A DNA stretch of 64,000 nt from the NCBI GenBank assembly GCA_907164885.2, contig OU015493.1:58670802-58734801 (forward strand), read 5' to 3'. This DNA comes from Dolomedes plantarius (taxonomy: Eukaryota; Arthropoda; Arachnida; Araneae; Dolomedidae). The translations under genes and the position numbers were made by a program. Under the pieces are notes generated by a model. The model did not search any database. It saw only the letters and a program-made list of their open reading frames with translations, and was not told the DNA's origin. This document shows positions 55,001 through 64,000 of this stretch, in pieces (position 1 is the stretch's first letter; every line of letters starts with the position of its first letter).

Positions 55001-55210
55001 GTTCTATTGCAGTTATTTTCTAAGTTTCCATAAGAACTACAATCATAACATTAGCATAACAATAGCAAAGGCGGCACGGCGAATATCTGTCCAGGGTCGT
55101 GTTTACAGTTCGCCAACTTGCGGTAATCTTTAACCATAGAGTAAAAAATGACAGGGAACAAGAATCTGCCCATCGACAAAACGCACTCGCTTTTGATTGG
55201 CTGTTAGGAA
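55001..55210 (-). promoter_or_regulatory. ANAPC5 5' UTR and proximal promoter
   Basis: This stretch lies directly upstream of the ATG at 55000 and is less AT-rich than its surroundings. On the minus strand it carries a CCAAT box (CAGCCAATC, plus 55195-55203), about 190 bp upstream of the start, the usual place for an NF-Y site in cell-cycle genes. No TATA box is obvious. The transcription start cannot be placed. Confidence 0.45.
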
Positions 55211-55406
55211 ATTGACAATAAGATCAGGTTTCAGTACGCGCGTCTGTTTGAAGAAGCAAAGATGAGGCCTGATCAAACTCACGGAGTGATGAAAATGTTA
55301 CAAAAAATTTGTTACAATACTGCAATGTGAACAGAGTTTTTATAAAAAACGTTATTTGCAAGCACACAATAAACGAGTGCAGAAAAAGCACACGATTCAA
55401 GAGAGC

Positions 55407-55574
55407 AAGGGCCGATTTCACATAGCAGTCCGTTAGCGATAGCGTCAGAGTTCAACGGAGTGTTTAAGGATGAGGCCCGTATATGTGAATCAACGGATGA
55501 TGTCATAGCACTCAGCTATATGATTGGTTAAAATTTAAGGATAACGTTAACGACTGCTATGTGAACAGGCCCTT
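55407..55574. mobile_element. Small MITE, family gggcctgttcacat (copy 1)
   Basis: Terminal repeats aagggccgatttcacatagc and (inverse) aagggcctgttcacatagc enclose 130 bp. The ends resemble PIF/Harbinger-type MITEs. It lies 400 bp upstream of the ANAPC5 start. Confidence 0.75.
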
Positions 55575-55822
55575 TGCGACTGTTTACAAACAGACACTGC
55601 GACGCCGGACGCTGGTTGGCAAAACATCCGTTAGCTTATCATGACATTCTATAATCACGCTTATCACAAATTCGATATAAAGTTATCAAATTATGCGAAT
55701 GCTTTAGAAAGATCTTGCAAGCAAACTTACGTTAATCTTTAAAGAAGAAGATGGAGGTTTCTTTTGCTTTCCAGATCCATTTTTATTTAAAAAAATGAAA
55801 ACTGTATGGATGACAATTCCCT

Positions 55823-55921
55823 AAGGGCCTGTTCACATAGGAGTCCGTGCGTTGCGTTAAGGGAAAAATGACGTTGAGACGAAAATAAACCAATCATAGG
55901 CGTTGAAAATTTCATTGCTCA
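55823..55921. repeat. Same MITE family, one-ended copy
   Basis: Starts aagggcctgttcacatagga and matches the left part of the copy at 61491 as far as aaaatttcattgct; the right end is missing. Confidence 0.75.
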
Positions 55922-56399
55922 AGACAGTTGTTTTTCATTTTGAAGTTCAATTTGTTGCACTTTATTGCTGTCAAAAATTGTTGGATTATTTCATTTATCC
56001 CCTACTTTAAAATGACAGCTACATAATCTGGAATCTCTACCAGGTTTTCTGTCACTACGCCTGAAAATACCAAGATCAATAAAATTTAAAACATTTGCAT
56101 GTTTTATTTATTACATATACATTCAAAATTATAATTATTCGGCTTCCCTTGTATCACTGAATTGAAGCTCACGAATTTTATGAATCTAACCTATATTACC
56201 TTTTTATAGCTGAAGCTTGGCGGCCTTTAACCCTTGGCGTAATATCTGCTCGCCAACACCTAACTTCACAGTGGCAACCTATTTCCTGCCCGGAAATTAT
56301 AAACAACATTTCGAGCAGAAGCATGTTAAAATAATACAAATGTGTGAAAAACGTGGTTACTCCCAAGCTCTACGTGTCCAATAAGATTTTTTTTTTATT

Positions 56400-57250
56400 A
56401 AATACAAATTTTAAGGGGATTAAAAAGGGCATAACCCCCTGCCCCCCTCTATAAAACACCCATTGTATCTTTGGAACCATAGGGCCTAGGAAGTTGAAAT
56501 TTCGTATGGTGGTTCCCCATAATCCCTAGGTGCCTTCTAAGAAATCTCTTTTTAAAAATTGTAAATTTTAAGGGGGTTAAAAAGAGCTTAACCCCCTTCC
56601 CCCCCTCTAAAAACACCCACTGTATCTTTGGAACCATAGGGCCTAGGAAGTTGAAATTTCGTATAGTGATTCCCCATAATCCCTAGGTGCCTTCTAAGAA
56701 ATCTTTTTTTTGGAAACTGTAAATTTTAAAGGGTTAAAAAGAGCTTAACCCCCTGCCCCCCTCTAAAAACACCCACTGTATCTTTGGAACCATAGGGCCT
56801 AGAAAGTTGAAATTTCGTATGGTGGTTCCCCATAATCCCTAGGTGCCTTCTAAGAAATCTTTTTTTGGAAACTGTAAATTTTAAGGGGGTTAAAAAGAGC
56901 TTAACCCCCTGCCCCCCTCCAAAAACATCCACTGTATCTTTGGAACCATAGGGCCTAGGAAGTTGAAATTTCGTATGGTGGTTCCCCATAATCCTTAGGT
57001 GCCTTCTAAGAAATCTTTTTTTTGGAAACTGTAAATTTGAAGGGGTTAAAAAGAGCTTAACCCCCTGCCCCCTCTAAAAACACCCACTGTATATTTGGAA
57101 CCATAGGGCCTAGGAAGTCGAAATTTCGTATAGTGGTTCCCCATAATCCCTAGGTGACTTCTAAGAAATCTTTTTTTGGAAACTGTAAATTTTAAGGGGG
57201 TTAAAAAGAGCTTAACCCCCTGCCCCCTCTAAAAACACCCACTGTATCAC
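56400..57250 (+). repeat. Minisatellite, 156-bp units, five copies plus a partial
   Basis: The landmark ggaaccatagggcct recurs at 56473, 56630, 56786, 56942 and 57097, a period of 155-157 bp. Units contain aaccccctgcccccctc and ttccccataatccctaggtg. Minus-strand open frames across it are repeat artefacts. Confidence 0.92.
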
Positions 57251-57289
57251 CCATTGACAAAGATCTTTAATAAAAGTTATTTCTATCTA

Positions 57290-57720
57290 AGGGGGCTAAA
57301 TCCCTTAAAATTCGAGCTCTTAAAAAATATTTATTGGTATGTACCTAGGGCTTAAGGGGAACCACCATGCAAAATTTCAGCTTTCTAGGCCTTATGGTTC
57401 CAGAGATACTATGGGGTTTTTTTTAGAAGGGGGTTAAGCCACTTTTAACCCCCTTAAAATTTGCATTTTTCAAAAAGATTTTTTAGTGGGCACCTAGGGC
57501 TTAAGGGGAACCACCATACGAAATTTCAACTTCCTGGGTCCTATGGTTTCAGAGATACAATGGGTTTTTTTCAGTGGGGAGGGGGTTAAGCCCCTTATAA
57601 ACCCCTTAATATTTGTACTTTTTAAAAATATTTCATAGTGGGCATCTAGAGCTTAGGAGTAACCACCATGCAAAATTTCAGCATCCTAAGACTTTTCCTT
57701 TGAAAGATTTGCGTTTTTAA
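57290..57720 (-). repeat. Inverted, more diverged units of the same minisatellite
   Basis: Contains the inverse of the 156-bp unit (aaggggaaccaccatacgaa, ctatggtttcagagatacaa) about three times. It faces the plus-strand array head to head. Confidence 0.85.
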
Positions 57721-58085
57721 CATACTCATTTTGAATATTTTTCGTGTATTTCTGTTTTGTCATTAGTGCGCAATTTTTAATTAGAGCTAAAACTATTTCG
57801 AATCGAAATCTTGTTATTTATCTGCCGCGTTTTCCACACATTTGTATTTTTTTAACATGCTGTTGCTCGAAATGTTGTTTATAACATTCGGGCACCGAAA
57901 TCTTTTATAAAACTTTGACGAAGAACCCAACTTTTATAAAAGTTATCTTTTATCAAAGTTGAGGTATTACACTGTCATATTTCTCGTCAAACTTCTTTTA
58001 TAAAAGATCTTTCTCAAATAACTTTCATAACCTAAAAAAATAAAGAAAATCTTCAAAACGAAACTTAGAACGGGAGCGAAAAGCA

Positions 58086-58738
58086 ATGAATGGCGAAAAC
58101 AATACTATCAACAAGGATGGGGCGCATAATTGGCGCTTTTTCGCCAAACACCAAAGCTTCAGCTATAATACGTAAGTACCATATTTTCATATAAAAAATC
58201 TATTATTATTTGGCTTGCAGACAATTTGACAAACAATAACTGTAAAATTTAAGACGAAGAAACTATTGTAGATTTCTGTTTATAATAGAAGTCCTGAAAA
58301 ATTTTCTAAATGAAAAAAAATTTCATTCTAAATTAAGAATTATTTAAAGCTTAAATACAACAAAAATTCAGTACGTATCATTAAACCATTTAAAAAAATT
58401 AAATAGCTATTGAATACCATAGATTTACTATAACCTGGAGACCAAGAAATGTGAAATTAACATATGTGGTAAAATGTACTCATAAATTAAAAATGAGAAT
58501 ATTAAAAACTTCAATTTTCAGACTTATTTTGCCATTCAGGTCCAAAGAGCATGCTTTACATCCTTTGGAAAGCGGTAGAAGGAACAGTGATTTTAACCAT
58601 TTTATGCTTGCAGTCTGCAGCAAAGCATATAACCATTTTTTAACTTTCAAAAAGAACACCTGTATTAAACATCTAAATGATAAACACATTATTCCCTCAA
58701 AACATGGACAAATGAATTTTATAATCTTTACTTATTAA
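58086..58738 (+). CDS. Possible two-exon gene, 100 residues, unknown
   Basis: Exon 1 (58086-58171) starts ATG AAT GGC, encodes [20 protein letters not shown] and ends at a consensus donor GTAAGT in phase 2. Exon 2 (58522-58738) follows a good acceptor (aattttcag) in the matching phase, reads [18 protein letters not shown], then [16 protein letters not shown], and ends TAA. The intron is 350 bp. The frame is intact over 303 nt with correct phases, and the exon 2 frame is also open upstream. No family is recognised, and no poly(A) signal is close. It could be a host gene divergent from ANAPC5 or a repeat-derived frame. Confidence 0.35.
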
Positions 58739-58822
58739 ATAGGTACACTTTAAACCAACAAAGATGTACAGACTTCAACGATATAAAAACGATTGAAAAA
58801 GAATCAACTGTTTATACATATG

Positions 58823-58826
<4 letters not shown>

Positions 58827-58895
<69 letters not shown>
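58827..58895. repeat. (TA)n microsatellite
   Basis: About 70 bp of TA repeats, nearly uninterrupted, the longest in the window. Confidence 0.9.
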
Positions 58896-59835
58896 GAAGA
58901 CCCTGGGGGTAAAAAGTGATAAACCACGTTATTGTAGTTCAGAGATAAACAGATTCATATTTTCATAAAATATTTGCTATTACATATTTCAAATTGCAAA
59001 ACTTGTTGCTAAAAATTTTTTTGTACATAATACTCTCGTTAAAAATGTCATTAAGAGAAAAAGTAATAAAATCAACATTTATTACAATTTTAACAATGTT
59101 AACAAACACTACTTTTCAATATTCATAATTCAAAACAATAACAAGAAAGCTTTAACAGGCATATTATTTGGAAAAACATCTACTTACTGAATATTACATT
59201 ATTCACTTAAACAGATACAACATAAAAAAAACTGTTAATAAACATTAAATAAAGAATTTGAAGAGTATCACTTCTGCTAACTGTATGATATAAGTACAAT
59301 GCAAAACAAATCAATTATTTCATGCTTCATACTTTAAGAGCCCTGCATTAAACTAAGGTTGGTAACACACTAATATTAAATCAAACAATTCCATCATAAA
59401 ACCAGCCAGCAACAAAAAGGATGCATGAAATCAATGGATGAAAAATATTTAGCCATAAAGTCTGTCAGTAAACTTATAGTTTCATGGATTTAACTGAAAA
59501 GAAATCTGACATAGAATAGATTGACTTAAATCTATCCTACTCAAACACCCATTCAGTTTTAAGGGAAGGGGATCAAGTACACAGGTAAAGAAATTAATAA
59601 AAGCACACATCTAACACATAAAAACAACAACAACAATACAGTATCCTATACTAACAGTATATCAACTTCAAGAACCCTTTCATTTTGCAAAGTGGATTAT
59701 GGTGCTTTAAGAATGTTACCATACAAATACTTGTGGAAAATCGAATGAACAATAAGGTATATACGTAGTTTTACAGTAATAATTTTTATCGAAAGTGACA
59801 TTTTGATACCGTTACCATCAGCGACATATTCAAAT
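58896..59835. other. Intergenic AT-rich sequence with a decayed repeat copy
   Basis: 59160-59290 is a diverged third copy of the start of the repeat at 59836 (aacattaaataaagaatttg, agagtatcact). Otherwise nothing recognised. Confidence 0.45.
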
Positions 59836-60157
59836 TGTGATAAACACAATGGCACTAGAGATAAATCAGAGTTACTGGGAATAAAAGCTACTTACCAATC
59901 CATCTTAGATTATATTAGAATATCCACATAGACAGAAACAACATACAAAACTATTCACAAACACTAAATAAAAAATTTCAAGAGTATCACTTTCTCTAAG
60001 CCTATCTTTGACAGGGATAGGCTTAGAGGAATGGAATTTTAAAACACCATATGCTCTTATTCTTGCACGAAATCACAGTCCTCAATTTTTGAGGTTGGGT
60101 ATTTTTTGCTCCTTAATCGATTTCAGGACGTGCAGGGAGATAATATTCGTTAGTTTC

Positions 60158-60827
60158 ATCATCCACAACACTACAGCCTGCGACAGGCCCTGGCTGTCTC
60201 TAAAATGCGTCTCCAGCGTTCCCTATCCAGCGCGGCACCTTTCCAACCCCTCACACCAAGCGTTGTGAGGTCGCATTCAGCACCATCAAGCCACCTTGAG
60301 GGGGGGCGGCCCCTTTTTCTCTTTCCCTCTGGCACCCTGAAAGTTAGTATTTTCATGGGTAGGTTTTCCTGTGCTCTCCAAACGTGCCCCAACCATCTTA
60401 GTCGAGAGATTTTAATGGTTTTTGAGATTGTCGGTTCTTTGAATCTCCTCTCAAGTTCAAAATTCAAAAGTCCTCTCCATCTTCCATTGTCATATACTGG
60501 TCCGAATATAGATTGCAAGACCCGTCTTTCAAATACACTCAATCGGTTTTCAGTGTCCTTATTGAGTGTCCATGTTTCGCTTCCATACAGTACAACCGGC
60601 CGAATGAGTGTCTTGTAGATCTTCAATTTGGTTTTTACATTGAGGAGCCTTGACCTCAGTTGTTTTTTCAGGCCATAGAAGCATTTGTTTCCCATAGTTA
60701 TTCTATGATTAACTTCTGTTTTAATAAAGTTATTTCCATTGCTTATCATGGTGCCTAGGTACTTAAATTGATCTACTCTTTCAAAGGAGTAGTTTTTTAC
60801 ATGAAATGGTTCTTTGCTTGAGTTATT
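60158..60827 (-). mobile_element. RTE-type LINE, 5'-truncated
   Basis: Inserted in the repeat copy 1 with a target duplication gttagttt at both sides. On the minus strand it carries the C-terminal end of a reverse-transcriptase ORF and a very short 3' end (gatgatg), as in RTE elements. Confidence 0.82.
60171..60827 (-). pseudogene. RTE-type reverse transcriptase, C-terminal fragment
   Basis: Reads FERVDQFKYLGTMISNGN, KLKIYKTLIRPVVLYGSETW, then RLRWLGHVWRAQENLPMKIL and KRGRPPSRWLDGAECDL, ending RERWRRILETARACRRL. These are the signature post-RT motifs of RTE-clade and related non-LTR elements. The frame is open for 192 codons; the RT catalytic domain and endonuclease are missing because of 5' truncation. 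Confidence 0.88.
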
Positions 60828-61044
60828 AGATTTGTTAGTTTAAGAGATATAAATATTTGTTTATCTGTCCTATGGGAGAATAGCATGGGCCGGCATTGCG
60901 GAGGTGCCTTAATGGCGGACGTGACGTCACACTTCGACCGCGTATTGGCGAGAATTTTTCCACTCCTCAAAACACGGTAAAATCGCCAAAGTTGGTGCAA
61001 AAAAAATTCAAGATGGCGGCTGTGCTCACAAATGTAGAGTAGTC

Positions 61045-61447
61045 CCAACACGATGGCACTAGGGATAAATCAGTGTTACTGGGAATAAAATCTACTTTCC
61101 AATTCATCTAAGATTATGTTAGAATATCCACATAGACAGGAGCAACATATAAAACTATTCACAAACACTAAATAAAAAAGTTCAAGAGTATCACTTCATC
61201 TAAGCCTATGTTTCACATCGATAGGCTTACCGAAATGAAATTTTAAAACACCATTTGCTCTTATTCCTGTACGAAATCATATTCCTCAATTTTTGAGGTA
61301 GGGTATATTTTGCTCCTTCATCGATTTCAGGACGTGCAGGGAGATAATATTCATTAGTTTAAGAGATATTAATATTTGTTTTTTTCGTCCTATGGGAGAA
61401 TAACATGGGCCGCCATTGCGGAGGTGCCCAACATGGTGGACGTGACG
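61045..61447 (+). repeat. CRE-bearing interspersed repeat, copy 2 (uninterrupted)
   Basis: About 400 bp, the uninterrupted sister of copy 1; contains atgggccgccattgcggagg and gtgacgtcatc. It shows the pre-insertion state of copy 1. Confidence 0.8.
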
Positions 61448-61490
61448 TCATCACTTCGACCGTGTATTATGTGTAAATTGTACCGTGTTA

Positions 61491-61675
61491 GGGCCTGTTC
61501 ACATAGGAGTCCATTACGTTGCGTTAAGGAAAAGATGACGTTGAGACGAAAATAAACCAATCATAGGCGTTAAAAATTTCATTGCTAATCGTTTGGAGGT
61601 ATATTATTGGTTTATTTTCGTCTTAACGTCATCTTTTCCTTAACGCAACGCACGGACTCTTATGTGAACAGGCCC
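61491..61675. mobile_element. Small MITE, family gggcctgttcacat (copy 3, complete)
   Basis: 185 bp, nearly a perfect palindrome: gggcctgttcacataggagt at the left, its inverse at the right, and long inner arms (gttgcgttaaggaaaagatg and inverse; gaaaataaaccaat and inverse). Confidence 0.88.
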
Positions 61676-61977
61676 ATATTCTCTTTACGTATTTTTGACG
61701 ATTCTATTTTTCTGAAAAATTAGCTTTGAATCTGGAAAATTAATAGCAGACATTTATCAGGGTCCTCCCATTTGGCATAACTTATCGCGCTGTTTAACAC
61801 ATTTTTCAATTTTATGATTGGATTATAAACAAAAGGAGTTGCTCGGGGTAGCGAATTGCTCATAACAGATCCGTAGTCTGCTGTCTTATGAGTACTGTAG
61901 CGCCATCTATTGCATAGAATATTTTTACTGTTTTGTAAACTTTCGGACCACGTGTTTCATGCGTAGTACATTATAAA

Positions 61978-62091
61978 ATGGATAATCAAAACAATTTCAA
62001 TTGTACATATTGTAATAAAATCTTTTCGCGTCATTTCAATTTGACTCTTTGATACCATTCCGATTTGATATATGATCACTCATATAACGAA
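61978..62091 (+). pseudogene. Degraded C2H2 zinc-finger start
   Basis: ATG-initiated frame MDNQNNFNCTYCNKIFSRHF with a C2H2 pattern (C-x2-C-x3-F-x5-L), where the first zinc-binding His is replaced by a TGA (62050-62052). The frame then continues to a TAA at 62089. Upstream tagcgccatctatt is common in arthropod retroelements. It may be a first exon of a mobile-element gene. Confidence 0.35.
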
Positions 62092-62970
62092 TAAATATCT
62101 GTTTGAATAATAAAAAAAATTTAAAAATTATGTCTCCATAGTTATTTTGATTTCTTTAATCACTTTTTCTGTTTCTATCTAATTGACTTTGAAATTAAAA
62201 ATTAAATGAAAATCTATGTAAAGAAAACTTTGCCTAAGGCTTTAAAATTTTTAAATGAAGTATTTAATTTTTAACATCTATCTGATGTGCTGACTCTTTT
62301 CTCTTGATATAAAAGTAAAAATCGTATTAAATAACCTTTCTAAGCATTGTCATTTCATCTGATTTCTTGTTGCTGCATAGGTACATAAAAAAGTGTCTTT
62401 CTAAGATGGATCTAGAAAAAAAAAAAAAAAACAGGACTTGGTACCCATCTTTAAGTACAAAAATTCCTCCAAGATTTTATTTTATATTTACCACATACTT
62501 TTGAGTTCATCCTGATACATTTTAAAATTTTATTGCATTTGCAACCTCAGCTACAACTATTACAACAAATATCAATCATTCGTTGTGATTTTCTGATAAA
62601 GACCATTCCAACAATGAAAGCTACTTAATAGCTTCGCCGTATCACTGTTAAGCAATTATATGTATTGTTTAAAAAATTTACAATTCATATTTTTTACTAG
62701 TTTTACTTACATAGCTCAAACAGATCCAACTACAGTATAAATACTAACTTTTTTTCTTATATAGCTTATAAAAAAAATATTTAATTTCAAGATGTCTGGT
62801 ACATGACAAAAAAAGAAAAAAACTTTTATATTCAACAAGTTTGTAGAGTTACTTGTACCTAAGGCAGTGTGCCTAAAAAATCATAAGTTATAATCATATA
62901 ATTTATATAGTTGTTATGAAATAAAATTATAAATTTATTTACCTCAGTTAGTATATAATTTGATAACTTA
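62092..62970. other. Intergenic, nothing recognised
   Basis: Very AT-rich with an A-run at about 62416-62430. Confidence 0.4.
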
Positions 62971-62974
62971 AAAA

Positions 62975-63353
62975 TATATATTTTCTGGAATTTTTGGCCA
63001 GAATCCAATTAAAGTTATAATATTATCATTAAAAAATGCAAATTAAAAATAATTAACTAGAACCAGTTGTATAAAGTTAATTTCAATTTTTGTATTTTCT
63101 AAATATATTGAAAGAAGTAAATTTTTTCTGCTTCAGTATATGTTGAAAACTTAGCATTTACACAATTAAATGAAAAAAATATATTTTCTGGAATATTTGG
63201 CCAGAATCCAATTAAAGTTCTATATATTATCATTAAAAAATGCAAATTAAAAATAATTAACTAGAACCAGTTGTATAAAGTTAATTTTAATTTTTGTATT
63301 TTCTAAATTTATTGAAAGAAGTAACTTTTTTCTGCATCAGTATATGTTGAAAA
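62975..63353 (+). repeat. Tandem duplication, about 200 bp x 2
   Basis: atatattttctggaat and the following 180 bp occur at about 62977 and 63178 with few differences (ggccagaatccaattaaagt in both). Confidence 0.88.
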
Positions 63354-63655
63354 CGGTTAATCGGAAGAAGTTGGGGCTGCCGCCAACTTGGCGATTTTTT
63401 TACTTCCTGTTATGATGTACCCCCTTTTCTGGCTACCCTTACGATTCCTTGTGAATGCGCCATTGATAGCAACCCTGTTTACAGAATCTATTCCCAGCAT
63501 TAGTTTTGCTCCTGCTGCCATCTATTGACGTATATAGGAATCTATTATAAGTTTTTTTTTGTGATTCTAATTAATTTTGTATGTTTCATAATCAGAATTA
63601 CATATATTACACAGGATTTAAAGAGATTTTTACAAAATAAATTTAAATTTTAATA

Positions 63656-63957
63656 ATTTATATTTATTTAAATGTACAATTTTTAAAAAAATCAATAAAA
63701 TGAATTTAAAGTTTTAAATTTTAACTATTTATAATTATTTTAATGTATAATTTTTAAAAATCAATAAATTGAATGTATAAATTGAACGATGCTAAATGCA
63801 TTTTTTCTTTTATATTTATTTAAATGTATAATTTTTAAAAAAATCAATAAATTGAATTTAAAGTTGTAAATTTTAATTATTTATAATTATTTTAATGTAT
63901 AATTTTTAAAAATCAATAAATTGAATGCATAAATTGAACGATGCTAAGTGCATTTTT
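63656..63957 (+). repeat. Tandem duplication, about 150 bp x 2
   Basis: Units 63656-63808 and 63809-63957 share aaattgaacgatgctaa(a/g)tg and several atttttaaaaa(aa)tcaataaa motifs. Extremely AT-rich. Confidence 0.85.
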
Positions 63958-64000
63958 TCGATTACTAAAGGGAGCAATATTGAACACTTTAAATTCTGTA

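Larger units (their letters stand above)
56288..57893. mobile_element. Foldback element bounded by inverted arms
   Basis: Arms of about 66 bp (56288-56353, containing aacaacatttcgagca and acaaatgtgtg; inverse at 57826-57893) enclose the head-to-head minisatellite, forming one 1.6-kb palindromic unit. The class is not recognised; no transposase. Confidence 0.6.
59836..60963 (+). repeat. CRE-bearing interspersed repeat, copy 1 (interrupted)
   Basis: Matches 61045-61447 over its length but is split by an RTE insertion at about 60158-60827. It ends with a GC-rich segment including cattgcggaggtgcc and gacgtgacgtcac. Confidence 0.8.

Noticed and set aside
56449..56989. Minus-strand frames of 62 and 87 codons with repeating GNHHTKFQLPRPYGSKDT
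   Set aside because: Products of the 156-bp minisatellite unit.
1..64000. CRISPR arrays, bacterial operons, rRNA genes
   Set aside because: All direct repeats seen are minisatellites, LTRs or MITEs, and gene structure is plainly eukaryotic.

Overview
The window is AT-rich, repeat-laden eukaryotic DNA, most likely from an arthropod and plausibly an arachnid. Reasons: long introns, a metazoan gene with canonical GT-AG introns, and Tc1/mariner, pogo/Tigger, hAT, piggyBac, PIF/Harbinger-like, Helitron, Copia, RTE and tRNA-SINE repeats typical of such genomes. The species call is inference only. Nothing bacterial, no CRISPR array and no intact tRNA or rRNA gene was seen.

One confidently recognised host gene dominates: ANAPC5 (APC5), a scaffold subunit of the anaphase-promoting complex, on the minus strand. 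Fifteen coding exons were assembled by hand from 55000 (ATG) to 1140. All have GT-AG borders and matching phases, giving 632 codons; the last part of the protein (about 120 residues, judged by the human length) lies beyond the left edge. Nearly everything else between 1 and 55000 is intron, and the introns are a museum of nested mobile elements.

Left to right: a Tc1-like element cut by the window edge (1-746); a decayed piggyBac with TTAA target (2335-4696); a small palindromic MITE (6288-6524); a composite of about 11.6 kb (6947-18563). The composite is a long-inverted-repeat element with an unusual protein family. Into it a full-length, apparently very young Copia retrotransposon (8792-16145, identical LTRs) and a Tigger-like element (17301-18265) have jumped. 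Next come a dinucleotide hairpin (20019-20240), a solo LTR (21606-22760), a hAT (23209-27132) holding a PIF/Harbinger-like insertion and a tRNA-SINE, and a Tc1 with long IR/DR-type ends (27872-29465). Then follow a Helitron end with a minisatellite (31249-33010), a broken Tc1 and palindrome complex (35389-40083) holding an internally deleted BED-finger hAT (37212-38730), a Helitron (44394-45230), a Tigger-like MITE (47020-47777), a 168-bp hAT MITE with a perfect 8-bp target duplication (48179-48346), another Helitron (50048-50558), a TTAA-flanked mini-piggyBac (50624-51101), a further Tigger-like MITE (52709-53092) and a mariner/IS630 relic (53500-54020).

Right of ANAPC5 exon 1 (55001-64000) are a short promoter region with a CCAAT box, three members of one small MITE family, a head-to-head minisatellite (56400-57720), a possible two-exon 100-residue gene on the plus strand (58086-58738), a duplicated CRE-bearing repeat interrupted by an RTE-type LINE (59836-61447), and AT-rich tandem duplications at the right end. 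The most interesting items are the Copia element's single in-frame stop in a UGA-CUA-G context between integrase and reverse transcriptase, and the long-inverted-repeat element with its internally deleted, Cys-rich-tailed protein.
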